Positions 1 through 11,485 are shown, numbered from the stretch's first letter. The stretch: DNA of 64,000 nt from Palaemon carinicauda (GCF_036898095.1 NC_090725.1:204181263-204245262); one strand, 5' to 3'. Notes: generated from the sequence alone by a model not told the origin. Translations and numbers: made by a program.

Positions 1-121
1 ACTAGTTGAGCGGTATTTCACCAAATTTAGTAAAAATAAACATAACCAATCGACGAAACAAATGTGGACCACCATACTTATTTTTTACTTCATTATTAAA
101 TTGCAGTTGTTCCAACACGGA

Positions 122-312
122 GTACTTACCTCGAACTACTTTCTTAGGAGTATCTGGGATTCTCCTCCCAACCAACCAGAATTTTGTGTAGTTTCCCCTA
201 TTTCTGTTTTCTATAGTGGGTACCTCTGTAGCGGATGAATACGCGCCCTCAGGCGACCCGGGTCAGTGAGCGTGCGTGGCCAGGTCTCGGTTGTCAGTAA
301 GTTTCTGGTCGC
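122..312. repeat. Left inverted terminal repeat of DIRS A
   Basis: Reads as the reverse complement of 5740-5933 with a small number of mismatches, including the shared blocks around GGTACCTCTGTAGCGGATG and its complement. The divergence between the two arms fits an old insertion. Confidence 0.85.
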
Positions 313-454
313 GTTGTGATTAACATCTCGCCACGCTCTCTCTTCACCCACTGCGATCCTTTGTGTCCCCACACGGTCCCCACGTGTTCAACCCTAACCT
401 TATCCACCTCTTTCCTCTGTGTCCCTATGTCACTTGGTGCTTTAGTGTTCAATT

Positions 455-2329
455 ATGGAGCATCCTCGTCGTTGCCCTGGGCCTATGGCCAGTAATTCTT
501 GTGATGCTTTTCTGTCCAAGCCGGAGGGCAACCCTCACACCTCGTGTTCTTCGTGTAGGGGCAGTGTTTGTTCCCCTACAGCCACGTGTCCGGAGTGCGA
601 GTCTTGGACCGAAATCCAGTGGGTCCTCTACGGAACTAAGAAAAAGAAGGCAGCCAAGAGATCACCCAAGAAGACTAGCATCTCCTCGCCATTAGCGTCG
701 CCCGATGCCCTGTCGGAGAGGGGTTCCCTACCGTCTTCCCCTACCCAGAGTAGGGGACGAGCTAAGTCCGTTGCAGGGAAGCGGCCAATTGCCCTTCCCC
801 AAGAGTCTGATATTCTTGATGTGGGGGATGTTGTGTCAGTTCAGGCATGTGGGGGGCGGGACTGTGTTCGGGAGACGAAGTCCTGTTGCCTACAGGACCC
901 GTCTCTGCCGAAGATCCGATGTGGGGGAAGCCTGCTACGGCCCCTTCCCCCGCTTCGTGAGTATGTGTTTCAGGTGCTTCAGCGACCGGGAGAGACACGG
1001 AAAAATAGCAGGGTCGTCGAATTCAGATTCCGTCGCCTGGACGGCCCCCAGGACGCCCTTCAGGTCGGCCATGAGACTAGAGGAAGAGTTCGACAACTGG
1101 TTCGCTCCCAAGAAACCGCCTCGGTCTCCCCCGGCGCCGTCGTCAACGCTCCCGCACGTCTTTTTGCAGCCTCCTTCGCCAGTGGAACGACACGAAGATC
1201 CCCCAGCAGCATTAGATGTATCAGTGGACTCAGCGGGCTCGTCTTCCTCCCTGTCATCGTTCTCCTCGGAAGATGAAGGCCCAAGGGACTCGAGGAAGAA
1301 ACGGGAGAGGTCCCGCAGAAAGAGGTCCCACTCACGCTCTCGCCACTCCAGGAAACATGCTAGAACCTCCAAGAGGAAATACAAGAAGAGCCGTTCGTCA
1401 AGGGATAAGTGGGTGCGAGTCACGATCCCTCGGAGCGAACTTCTCAAGGCAACCTCCGCTCCGGGCGCCTCCCTAGAGCAGCTTCTTCACCCTCGCGACA
1501 CGGCTCCTCCGGTAGGCCGGACGTGAAGCTGGGTATGGACCACATTGATAAGTTCATAGACTGCCAAGCCGACGCCCCCAGGAACCAGAGTACCTCCAAA
1601 CTTCTACCGGGACATAGAACGCAGAAATGCTTTTACATCCCGGATGGTTGTTGCGGAGGTCCCCGTACAGTCAAGCCAGCTATCGCCATCTTAAATCAGG
1701 GAGCGGCAGAAGACAGGGCATCCTCTGCTCCGGTGTGCTTCTCACCAGCAGAAACCTCCATGATGGAGGATATGGCCCAAGACCTGGTCAACATTTCTTC
1801 TTGGTTGGACTGGTGGGCCTGCACCCTGGTGGGGTTCCAGTCCTCACATGACCTCTCCGTTCCTGAAAACCAGTCCTTATTACGGGAGCTGATCAGCTTG
1901 GGGGGAAAAGCCTTGAAATTTCTCTCCTTTCAATCCCTCTAACAAGCAGCCAATTGGGTCCTGCAGAAACGGGATACAGTTTTGAACAAGTTGTTACGTA
2001 AGTTACCCGAGTGAGAGGCGAGGTCACTGAGGAACTCGCCGGTGTGGGGCGAGTCCGTGTTCCTCCTGAAGACGGTCAGGAAACTCAAAGAAGCGGGAGA
2101 GCCCAGACCCCCGCCTGCAAGACGTCCCGCTCACAGGGGACCCTCTTCAGACAACCCTCACCCGTCCCATTCTTCGCCAGCCCAACCGAGGAGGGAGTCC
2201 CCGTCGGTGTCTTGGCACCAAGCCCCGCAGCCCTCCCGTAGGGGAGGTTCAACCCCGCAAACATCCTTTAGGCCCTCCTATTCCAACTCCAGGAGAGGAC
2301 GCTCCAGTCGCGCCCCTAGAAGAAGATAG
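455..2329 (+). pseudogene. Broken gag-like gene of DIRS A
   Basis: Gag-like structural ORF in pieces. The N-terminus (frame from 455) has a Cys cluster, CSSCRG followed by CPEC, matching the N-terminus of element G gag. It then shifts frame into a Ser/Arg-rich stretch near 1040-1420. Another shift leads to a segment ending at 1942 (DMAQDLVNISSWLDWW) that aligns with the LVKGIFRAFEVFSFLDW region of element G gag. A stop at 1940-1942 precedes a basic Pro/Arg-rich tail (about 2042-2329). At least two frameshifts and one nonsense codon are needed to explain it. Gag function is inferred from position and composition. Confidence 0.7.
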
Positions 2330-2399
2330 GCAGAGAGGCCCCCTACTCCTGCCGAAGCCTCAGGTAGGGGGATGCCTCAAACACTCTTGGCAAGCTTGG

Positions 2400-4238
2400 T
2401 GGGACTACGGAGCGGATCTGTGGACCGTAGCAGTACTGAAGGAAGGGTACAGGTTGCCCTTCCTAGCAGAACCGCCCCCTCTAATTCCGGACCAACAGGC
2501 GGAGTGGTTGGCGCCCAATGACCCATTGAGAAGAACAGCATTGCAGGAGGAAGTATCGGCCATGCTTGCCAGAGGGGCGGTAGAACCAGTCAAGAACCCC
2601 AACTCGGGGTTCTACAGCAGACTCTTCCTGGTGGAGAAAGCGACAGGGGGTTGGAGGCCGGTCATAGACTTGTTAGCCCTCAACAAGTTTGTGTGTAAGA
2701 CCGACTTCAAAATGGACACCCCGAAGTCGGTGATGGCAGCCTTGAGGGAAGGGGACTTCATGATGTCCATAGATCTCAAGGACGCCTACTTTCAGATCTC
2801 TGTCCACCCCTACGGGAGGAAGTTCCTAAGAGTGAAGTGGGGTACCCAAGCATTCCAATTCAGAACTCTCTGCTTTGGGCAGTCGACAGCTCCTCAGGTC
2901 TTCACGAGAGTCTTCACAACCGTCTCAGTCTGGGCACACGAGCAGGGAATCTGCCAGATTCGTTACCTAGACAACTGGTTGTTACTTTCAGCCTCAGAGG
3001 GAGTACTGAGGGAGCAAGGCGCGAAGCTTCTACGGTTCTGCAGGGACTTGGGTATCACCATCGACTGGAAAAGTTGCAGCTGACGCCCTCCACCAGGATG
3101 ACCTACCTGGGGATGGTTCTAGACACCCAATTGGTGAGGGCCTTCCCCTCTTCAGAGAGGTTGGACAATCTGGATCGGATACTTCGACCCTTCCTAATGG
3201 ACCTGTCGAGGAGAGCCAAAGACTGGCAGAGGTTGGTAGGCCATCTCGTGTCGTTGGAGAAGTTAGTCCCCTGGGGAGGACTCAAACTGAGAGGGATTTA
3301 ATGGAACCTGAAGGAACTCTGGACCCCGGGGGAGTCCCCGCACAAAATAGTTCCGGTGTCCCCGGAGACAAAGGAAGTCTTGAAGTGGTGGCATGACAGG
3401 ACGAACACCCTTTGCAATCGACCCTCCGGAGATGCTGTTGTTCACGGACGCATCAAAGGAGGGATGGGAAGCCCACCTTCTCGACGAGTCGGCAAAGGGG
3501 AAGTGGTCCCTCGAGGAGAGGAGGCGTCACATAAACGTGCTACAGCTGATGGCCGTGCAAAGGGCATGCCAAGAATTCGTCCATCTACTCCGGGGAAACA
3601 CCGTCGCTCTGATGTGCGACAACGCCACGGTGGTGGCCTACATGATAAAGCAAGGAGGACTGAAGTCGAAGGAGCTGTGCAGTTTCACGACACAGTTCCT
3701 GGAATGGGCCTCAAAGGAACAGGTCAAGGTCACAGCCAGGTTCATTCCAGGAAAGAGGAACGTTCTAGCCGACGGCCTCAGCAGGATGGGTCAAGTAGTA
3801 GGATCGGAGTGATCCTTACACCCGGAAGTGGCTCAGATGGTCATCCTGAAGTGGGGGTCGCCGGTGATGGACCTCTTCGCCACGAGACTCAACGCACAGC
3901 TCCCCGTGTTTTGTTCTCCTGTGCCAGATCCAACAGCAGCGTTCGAGGACGCCTTTCAATATCCTTGGGACAACCTCGACGTGTATGCCTTCCCTCCCTT
4001 CAGGATGCTCAGACAAGTCCTCAACAGAGTGAGATGGGCAAACAACCTTTGGATGACTTTGGTAGCGCCCTGGTGGCCGGAGAGAGAATGGTTCGCGGAC
4101 CTAAAGGAACTGGCGCGCCTCCCACCATGGCCCCTTCCAGACAGGCCAGACCTCCTCCGTCAGACACACTTCCAAAGGTTTCACGAAAACCCTCAGTCCC
4201 TCTGCCTACACGCGTGGAGGTTATCGAGCGGCTCCTGA
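2400..4238 (+). pseudogene. Broken pol (RT, RNase H, DLFAT domain) of DIRS A
   Basis: The RT is readable from about 2454: GGWRPVIDLLALN, then SIDLKDAYFQIS with the first catalytic Asp. The second catalytic box is YLDNW instead of YLDDW, so one metal-binding Asp is lost. A frameshift near 3080 precedes the thumb-like segment (to 3301). RNase H runs 3393-3812 with LLFTDAS, an ELMAV-like Glu region (LQLMAV), MCDNAT and VLADGLSR. After a stop at 3810-3812 comes the DLFATRLN...DAFQYPW...YAFPPF block (3828-4238), which lies at the place of the methyltransferase-like domain of DIRS1-type pol. That domain name is from family knowledge; I see only the motif. No functional product is expected. Confidence 0.85.
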
Positions 4239-5266
4239 AGAGGGAAGGATACTCGTCGAAGACCGCAGCAAGGACTTTGGGTTACCTAAGATGGTCTTCT
4301 GTCGCGGTATACCAAGCGAAGTGGACCACCTTTACTAAATGGTGCGCCTCACAGAACATCAGGCCGTTGGAGGCCTCTATTCATAAGATAGCAGACTTCC
4401 TAGTCTATCTGAGAGACGACGTGGGTACAGTATGTCTATTACGGCCATCAAGGGAGTCTGAGCGGCTTTGGGCCAAGTCTTCCTCCTAAAAGGCATTAAT
4501 CTAGGAGCTTCCAGACAAATCTCGATGCTCATCAAGAGCTTCAAGCAATCGTGTTCCCCCCAGGCCTCTAGATTGCCCCAGTGGGATGTGGCCAGAGTTC
4601 TGAAGGTCCTGTCGGAGCCGCCCTTAGAACCCCTCAAAGATATCCTAGATAAGGAGCTCACCCTCAAGACTGTCTTCCTTTTAGCCCTAGCGTCAGCAAA
4701 GAGAGTAAGCGAGCTCCATGGGTTGTCATACGAGGCCTCGCACACGAAAGGTTGGCGAGAAGTAAGTTTCAGGTTCTTACCCAATTTTGTAGCCAAAACT
4801 CAGAACCCAGCTTACTGGGACCCTAGGTTCGAGGGGTTTTCAGTGCCAGCAATTCCGCATTCGGACAACCCGAGGGACTTGTTACTGTGTCCAGTCAAGA
4901 GCTGTGCGAAAGTACCTGGAAAGAACGTCCAAGCTTCGACCTGGGATCAAGAGTCTGTTCGTCTCGTCGGGGCTAGTGAAGAAGGCAGTCTCCAAGAATA
5001 CGGTCTCTTTCTGGTTACGACAGGTAATTATGAGGGTGTACGACAGCACAGGAGTCTCCCTTCCGGGCAAGCCGAGACCCCATGATATTAGGGACCTGAG
5101 CACTTCATTGGCCTTCGAGAGGAACATGACTGTGGGCCAGATCCTGAAGGCGGGCACTTGGTCCAGGCAGTTCACCTTTACGGCTCACTACCTCAAGGAC
5201 TGTTCTAGGAAGTCTTTGGACGGTTTCTCTATTGGTCCCGTCATTTCTGCGCTCCAGAAGATTTAA
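4202..5266 (+). pseudogene. Broken tyrosine recombinase of DIRS A
   Basis: Recombinase in at least three frame pieces. The N-terminal part begins at TRVEVIERLLKREGYS (frame of 3356-4489), a middle part carries SAKRVSELHGLSYEA with the first catalytic Arg (frame of 4468), and the C-terminal part (from 4904) carries HDIRDLSTSLAF (the H-x-x-R box) and FTAHYLKD with the nucleophilic Tyr. It closely parallels element G. All catalytic residues can be found but no single frame holds them. Confidence 0.82.
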
Positions 5267-5575
5267 AAGTCGTAGCCCCGGGGAAGCCGTGGGCGGTAAG
5301 TCCAAGAGACACAGGTTCCTTCTTTACCTTCCCCCTTATCACCACTTCCCCTCCATTCCCCTTGATCCCTTCTCCTGCCATGGAGAACACGTTCAGTTGA
5401 AAGCAGCCATACCCGAAGACTCTTACTTAGACACTAAGATAGTTTTTTGCGTAGTTTTCCCTAATTCTCATTTCTATTTTGGGGTAAGAAGAACCTAGCC
5501 TCCTATCTAGGTTCGTTCCCTTTTCCAGCCGGTCTCTCGGTCCGAAAGGCCACTCCCACTTCCTAAAGTATAAGT

Positions 5576-5683
5576 CTCCTAAGAAAGTAGTTCGAGGTAA
5601 GTACTCCGTGTTGGAACAAATCACAAATTTTAAGTACAGTAATTTGTATTTTTCCTAACAGTACTTACCTCGAACTACTTTTG
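5576..5683. repeat. Internal complementary region of DIRS A
   Basis: Two abutting parts: 5576-5618 is the exact reverse complement of the left outer sequence 108-150, and 5625-5683 is the reverse complement of the right outer sequence about 5907-5967 with a 3-base insertion. This head-to-head copy of both termini is the signature used in the circle model for DIRS replication. Confidence 0.88.
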
Positions 5684-5739
5684 GGTTATGGCCCACCCAT
5701 CCTGCCCCGAGTGCCTTACAGGACTTTTGATACCATATC

Positions 5740-5933
5740 TATCATAAACTTACTGACGACCGAGACCTGGCCACTCACGCTCACTAACCCGGGTCGCCTC
5801 AGGGCGCGTATTCATCCGCTACAGAGGTACCCACTATAGAAAATGGAGATAGGGGAAACTACACAAAATTCTGGTCGGTAGGGAGGAGAATCCCAGATAC
5901 TCCTAAGAAAGTAGTTCGAGGTAAGAACTGTTA
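5740..5933. repeat. Right inverted terminal repeat of DIRS A
   Basis: Inverted partner of 122-312. The outermost extension to about 5967 is matched by the internal complementary region. Confidence 0.85.
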
Positions 5934-5967
5934 GGAAAAATACAAATTACTTAAAATTTGTGATTTC

Positions 5968-6803
5968 CATCATTTCAATTTACAAATCCTCTGTAATAGT
6001 TTCCACATCCACATGAAATGGGAAAGCAAACAGTTCAATAGCTAGTGAGTGTTTTCTAAAGTTATGGAATCTCATTGCAAATTCTTCTGGTAGAAATAAG
6101 CCTTTGGAAAACCTATTTCAAACACTGTTCATCGCTTATTACATGGTTGTTTAATTTTTGGAAGTGGGCTGTGTTTTGATTACTGATTTGTGATTCCCAT
6201 AACTGTGATTTGGTCTGAAACCTTAGATCAGGGAGAACAGGTCATTAATGAGTTGAGCTTTCACTTGAAGCATAATATTCATAGTACTGAGATGGTCTAT
6301 CATATCTACCAAAAATGCTAAGTCAGTTCCATGCATTCTCATTCATTTTAAGGATAGAGTTACCTTTGATGCTTAAGAAATGAACGTCATTCAAAAGTGC
6401 ATATGCTCTTTTCAGCATTCCTGCCTTACTTAGCCACCTGACTTTACAAAAATACTTCACATCAAAATATTGTGCTTTAGTATCTGCCAGGAACTCTCTA
6501 AACTGGCATTGATTCAGACTTTCTGACCTAATGAAGTTGACTGCTTTCACAAGAACATTGGTTACATGTGGAAAGTATATTGTCTTTGCACACAAAGTTT
6601 TCTGGTGTTTGATACAGTGCAGGACAATAAGTGAAGACGAGTTAATATTTTGAGACTCCATTCTACCCTTCAACAGCTCTACCAGACAATTCTTTTTACC
6701 TGCTATCACAGGAGCCCCTTCTGTTGTAATGCAAAACTAAATTCTTGTAATCCAGTCCAAACCTAGCTAACACAAGTATTATTCCTGATGGGTGAAGGCT
6801 ACA

Positions 6804-6857
<54 letters not shown>

Positions 6858-6945
6858 AACTGACATTTTAGGAATCCAAGTAATAAAGGTTTAGTAAATT
6901 TTCAGCTTAGTAGTTTGCTCCATGGCCCGCACTGTACAATATTTA
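5968..6945 (-). pseudogene. hAT transposase remnant (GTF2IRD2/ZBED-like)
   Basis: The minus-strand reading from 6709 to 6323 gives LHCIKHQKTLCAKTI, then VNFIRSESLNQCQFREFL and KVRWLSKAGMLKRAYALL, which follow the order of the CIxHQ...VNFIRxxxLNxxQF...VRWLSxGxxLxR blocks of hAT-family domesticated and transposon proteins. The frame is closed at both sides and there is no terminal repeat or BED finger in view, so this is a fragment. The interval to 6945 includes a (CT)n tract and ends where the direct repeat that brackets element B begins. The piece at 28693-28926 may be the other side of the same old insertion, now split by nested DIRS elements. Confidence 0.65.
6807..6853. repeat. (TC)n microsatellite
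   Basis: Uninterrupted TC dinucleotide run of about 47 bases inside the hAT remnant. Confidence 0.98.
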
Positions 6946-6974
6946 TTTATTGAGGGCCATCTTGGCTGACGTCA
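6946..6974. repeat. 29-bp direct repeat flanking DIRS B (low-coordinate copy)
   Basis: Identical to 26309-26337 in the same orientation; it starts TTTATTGAGGG and ends GCTGACGTCA. Element B lies between the two copies. The first 11 bases occur a third time at 28682-28692, just outside the right end of element D. Confidence 0.9.
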
Positions 6975-8780
6975 ATGTTCGCGTCCCTGTGGGTTGCAAA
7001 CTTCATGAAATCCACAAAGTTAGGGTTTGAGCTATCCTTGAGGAATCTGACACAGTCCGAGATTGGACTACCTGGGTCAGCTTGGGGAATGGTATCTGGA
7101 AGGCGACGGAGTTTCAACCAACTGCTTTTTGGCCAGTTCGGTGCTACTAAAGCCACTGCGCCGTGGAAGGAGCGCAGTTTGTGTAAGACTTTCATGAGAA
7201 GATTCACCGGAGGAAATAGGTAAATCTTCTTCCAATGGTTCCAGTCTAATGTTAATGCGTCCATAGCATACGCCTGAGGGTCCAGGTTCGGTGCCACATA
7301 ACAGGGAAGTTTGTGGTTTAGTTGTGTCGCAAAGAGATCCACCTGGAGACCGGGAACCAGCCTGGATATCCACCGGAAAGAATTCATGTTTAGAGACCAT
7401 TCTGACTCCAGTGGTTTCGTCCTGGATAGTGAGGCCGCTATCACATTCTGGATTCCTGCTAAGTGAGTGGCTGACAGGAACCAGTTCTTTTCTAAGGCCA
7501 AGGTAAAAATCGTGACCAGGACTTGATTCAGATTGGGAGATTTTGATCCGCCTCTGTTTATGCAGTGTACTACTGCAGTGCTGTCTGAGACTATCCTGAC
7601 ATGAGTGGACCGTGGGGGGGACAGTCGCTTCAAGGTTAGGAAGACTGCCATGGCTTCTAGTACATTGATGTAAAAGTGTCTCATGGCGGGGGACCAGGAG
7701 CCCTGAAACATCTGTTGTTTGTAGTAGCCCCCCAACCACTGAGCAACGCGTCTGTGTGAATCATCACTTGTGGGGGAGGAAATTGCAGAGGGACCGATTT
7801 GGAAAGGTTCTCTGGTTTTGACCATGGCCTGAGTCTCCTTTTCAGGATTGAGGGGATTTTGGAAATCTTGTCTCGTAATGTAGTCGTAGCTCTCTTTCTC
7901 CAAACTCGATTGATGTTTGGCTTTCAATAAGAGGTCCGTCACCGACGCAAATTGGAGTAAGCCAAGGATTCTTTCCAAGGCTCTCCGTGACACCTGTTTG
8001 TGCTTGAGGAAGTTCCTCGTCTTGGATGCTATCTCTTTGACTTTTTTTTTGGGAGGGGGAGGAAGAGACAGCTTGTGACTTGTAAGGTCCCATCGGATGC
8101 CTAACCATTCGAATTGGCTTGATGGTTGAAGGCGAGACTTTTGTAGATTGACTTGGAATCCCAGTTTGGTGAGAAACTGAACCACTTTGGTTGTAGCCTT
8201 GTTGCATTCCGAGACCGACTGGGCCCAAATTAGCTAATCGTCCAGATAGGCGATTACCTTGATCCCTTGGCTCCTGAGTTGTTCTAGCACTGTTTCCCCC
8301 AGTTTTGTAAATATCCTGGGAGCTATGCTGAGGCCAAAGGGCATGACTTTGAACGCAAATGCTTTCTTGCCCAGGCGGAAGCCAAGGTAAGGAGAGAAGT
8401 TTCGTGCTACTGGGCCATGATAATAGGCTTTGGTAAGATCTATAGAGGTGGTGACGGCCCCACGGGGAAGTAAGGTCCGTACCTGAGAGACAGTCAGCAT
8501 ACGGAACTTGTCGCAAAGAATGTAAGAATTCAGTTTCGACAAGTCCAGGATTACTCTCAACGCCGACGAATCTTTCTTGGGGACTGTGAACAGGCGTCCT
8601 TGGAATTTCAGTGATCGTACCCTCTTTATCGCTTTCATCTTGAGTAGTTCTGTGGTGTATTCTTCCAAGATGGGAGTGGGTTTCCGGAAGAAGGTCCCTG
8701 TCGGAGGTGGACCCCCTTGTGACCACTTCCAGCCTAGGCCTTTGGAGACTATGCTGTGGGCCTAGGGACTGAAGGTCCAA
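6947..8780 (-). pseudogene. pol of DIRS B (RT, RNase H, DLFAT domain, start of recombinase)
   Basis: RT is readable from about 8668: SLKFQGRLFTVPKKDSSALR, VILDLSKLN, TSIDLTKAYYH and AYLDD. A single in-frame TAG (8231-8233) follows the second catalytic Asp. The frame then continues uninterrupted from 8230 to 6947 through WLGIRWDL, RNase H (HRRVAQWLGG in place of the usual DAS box, [30 protein letters not shown]) and the DLFATQLN block. The first RNase H Asp is not evident and the last Asp box reads IAASLSR where C has TADALSR, so RNase H is probably inactive. Unlike C and E, the pol frame runs straight into recombinase-like sequence (DCVRFLKDSSNP...DF), ending in the flanking direct repeat. 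Confidence 0.8.
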
Positions 8781-8822
8781 TGGTTCCAGAAAAGATATAG
8801 TCTCCCCCCTACCTGATTCACT

Positions 8823-11177
8823 TCATTGCATGGAGGTGAATTTCGATCCACGGCCTCCCCTTGGACCCCTGGTTCGAGGTCCGCCTCGTTGGCGGAACTG
8901 ACCTCTACCTTTGTTGCCCCCTCTAGAGTATCCTCGAAATGAACTCGAGGTCTCGTAGGATGGGTTGAAGGCAGGAGAGGTCATCCATGATGCCATGGGA
9001 GTTGGTTGGGTACCTTGGGGTGCCGTAAGGAACACAATCTGTTGTGGAGGGGCTGCCTGTGGAGAGGCAGACTTAGAGGTAGAGGGAGTCGAAGAGTGAG
9101 GGCCTTGATGAAATTGGCCACGGTTTGACTTGTATGGGGTAAAAGATTTTTGTTTCTTTTTAAAGAAAGGTTGTTTCACACCTTCAAACTTTCTTTTGTT
9201 CGAAAGGCCCCATCTAACCTGCAAGTTTTGATTTGCCGTCGCTGCATCTTGGAGGACTTTATCAACTTCCTCCTGAGGAAAGAGAGTCTTACCCCAGCAG
9301 GAGGAGGCTATGAGCCTATTTGGCTCGTGCCGAATTGACGCTTCGGCAAGAATGTGCTTCCTGCAGTTCATACGAGCTGTCCAGAAATCGTGCAGGTGGA
9401 CCTGGAACGTCTGGAGCAAATTCTTCGCAAACACGCGGAAGAGGAGCTCATCATTATATAGGGAGGCCAACATTTCTGCCGAAATGATGGAGTGCAGAGA
9501 TCTGGCCAGTCTGTTTCGTGCGTCGAACTCAGATTTTAGAAGGTGATCCGGCAACTTGGGAAGCTTCTCAGGGAAAAGAGAGGAGGCGCAGTCTGGATCC
9601 AACTTCCCCACCGTGAAAGTAGCAGAGGCATCATTCCAGAAGTTGGAAGGACCTGGAACGAGCATAGAGGTGGGGTCCGTCTCTTTAAGGACAGGCATAG
9701 GTGAGCCCTCCTTGGCTGATTGGACAGTTAATTCCGCCACCTTGTCAGCAAGAGGACAGGGGATGGACGGAGGAGTCATGAAAACTGTATATGCCCCTTT
9801 ATGGAGGTTCAACTTAGAGTTGACGCAACCCCATTCAGCGAGAGTCCTGGCCCAGACAGCTTGGGCCTGCTCTTTAGGGAAAATAACAGTTTCTTTGGGG
9901 ACCTTGTCCATCCTAATTAGGGCATGTTCCTTCAGGCGGACGAAACCGTTGAAGGGAAACTGAAGGCCGGGAGGGTAAAACTCCAAATCATCTAGAGGGC
10001 GGGTCCCTAAGCCCTCTAGAGTTAGTGTACCATCTAGGTACGGAGCATGTCTCGCGAACCGCCAAGGGTTGTTTTTATCAAATGGCAGTAGCTTAGAGGT
10101 GTCTGGGCCTAACAGAGGGGCTAGCTGAGTCCCAGAACGGAGGAGGTTAGCCACCATATCCTTTAACTCCGTTATGACACCCGACTGCTGTTTCATCTGC
10201 GTCGTAACCCCCTCCTGAATCAAATTAAGTGTCAACGGAGGCTCCGACGAACTACTCGCAGCCGAAGTCTTGGCCTTAGCGGACTTGCTTTTCTGAGATT
10301 TAATAGGCGGAGTAGACTGGGCCATTACAGGAATTTCAGGAGTGTTGGAGGGTCCGGGGACCGGAGACACAGATATCGGCGAAGCTGAAGAGCTAGGTTT
10401 TGGTTTGTTTTTGCGTAGGGGCTTCACCTTGGGTCGGACAGAGAGGGAGGGATCCCAAGGAGAAGTCTGTAGCTTATCAAAGCCGTGGAAAGAAGAGCCA
10501 GGAGAGAGAGAAGTCGAAAGGAAGGAATCTGCCAACTCAACACCACTAACCTGCTCGTCCATGGGTTCGGTGTTGATATCCAGTGAGGAAACTTCCCCCG
10601 AGAGCTGGTTCTCCTCCTCCAGGGGTATAGTAGCTCTGATAGCCGCAATCATGGGAGCGGCGACATCAGCAGGTACTGCGGCGGAAGAAGAGCCTGGAAA
10701 GAGTCGGGAGGCCATGTCTCCGTCGAGGAGGTAGGGGCAGCCGGTGGGGGCGTTACGGCCGAACCCCGAAACCCAAGACCGGAGGCTGGTCTTAGCCGTT
10801 CGGAGGGCATCCTCGTCAGCCTGGAAATGGTGAGGATACTTTAGAGCATTGAAGGAAAGAATATATAAACATATCCCAAAACTAAAACAATATCAACATA
10901 TCTCATAGTGTACCAAAATAAGAACCACCGGAATAAGATATTAATAATTATAAGCATATAATAAGTAGTAAAATTGAAAAAATCTTACATCGTCATTAAG
11001 CAAAATCGAGGAGAGGTCATTACACAAAGTGCACGCCTCAGGGAACCAAACCATGTAGGAGGGCTGGCCCGGCTCATGGACGAAAGAGGTTGCGCAGTGT
11101 GCGTGGGACCGGCAGACATCGTGGCCTACCGGATCCGAGAAGGAGACGGAGCAACCCTTGGCAGCACAGCGGACTTT
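8823..11177 (-). CDS. gag-like gene of DIRS B, two exons
   Basis: Exons 11177-10989 (63 codons) and 10820-8823 (666 codons with stop) join in phase 0 to an open frame of 728 residues. Exon 1 has a Cys/His cluster (residues 4-52: C4, C9, H19, C22, H25, C28, C49, C52) that aligns column for column with C3-C45 of element C gag. Shared core blocks are [34 protein letters not shown] and EPNRLIASSCWGKTLFPQEEV. The C-terminus is Arg/Gly-rich (RGGNKGRGQFRQRGG), typical of nucleic-acid-binding Gag. An acceptor precedes exon 1 (AG at 11179-11178) and no Met is seen at the expected place, so the start is either in an upstream exon or lost. Gag role is inferred from position and composition. Confidence 0.72.
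10821..10988 (-). other. Spliceosomal intron in DIRS B gag
   Basis: 168 bp. On the minus strand the donor is GAT|GTAAGA and the acceptor is CCATTTCCAG|GCTGACG. Removing it restores an alignment with element C gag (CTLCNDLSS...SWVSGFGRNA against CTVCQAYLV...KWVRGFQRNA). C has continuous coding at this place, so the intron is present in B and absent in C. Confidence 0.78.
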
Positions 11178-11182
11178 CTGTA

Positions 11183-11485
11183 ATAAAAAAGTTAAGTCTA
11201 GATGCTCCCCAAGACTCTAACATAACAATGGGATTATAAAGAGCTGGGAGAATATGAGGTGTGTATTAAAATGGGGTTTGTGCCAAAAGGGGGAGCCGGA
11301 GCTCCGCCGTAATAATAACATAGTGAGAATGTAAAAACTCCGTAGTGCGCCGGAGTCATGCAAATATGCAGGAGCCGGAGCTCCCAAGTAATTACCGGTT
11401 AATTTAGGCATAGTGATTGAAAGATCTCCGGAATGTGCCGGAGATCTGGGGGAAAGTCCTCTAAAAACTAAAATTAATATATACA

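Larger units (their letters stand above)
107..5967 (+). mobile_element. DIRS-like retrotransposon A (decayed, family 1)
   Basis: Full-length DIRS-like element recognised by inverted terminal repeats, an internal complementary region next to the right repeat, and the order gag, RT, RNase H, DLFAT domain, tyrosine recombinase. The left end is set by the match of 107-150 to the reverse complement of 5576-5618. The right end is set by the match of about 5907-5967 to the internal region at 5625-5683. Coding frames are broken by several frameshifts and the RT active site is altered, so this copy is dead. DIRS elements are known to integrate with a tyrosine recombinase through a circular intermediate. 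The boundaries are mine, read by eye. Confidence 0.88.

Noticed and set aside
935..1447. 170-codon minus-strand frame opposite the gag of DIRS A and similar antisense frames
   Set aside because: Complement of the Ser/Arg-rich gag region; no start context, no homologous motif.
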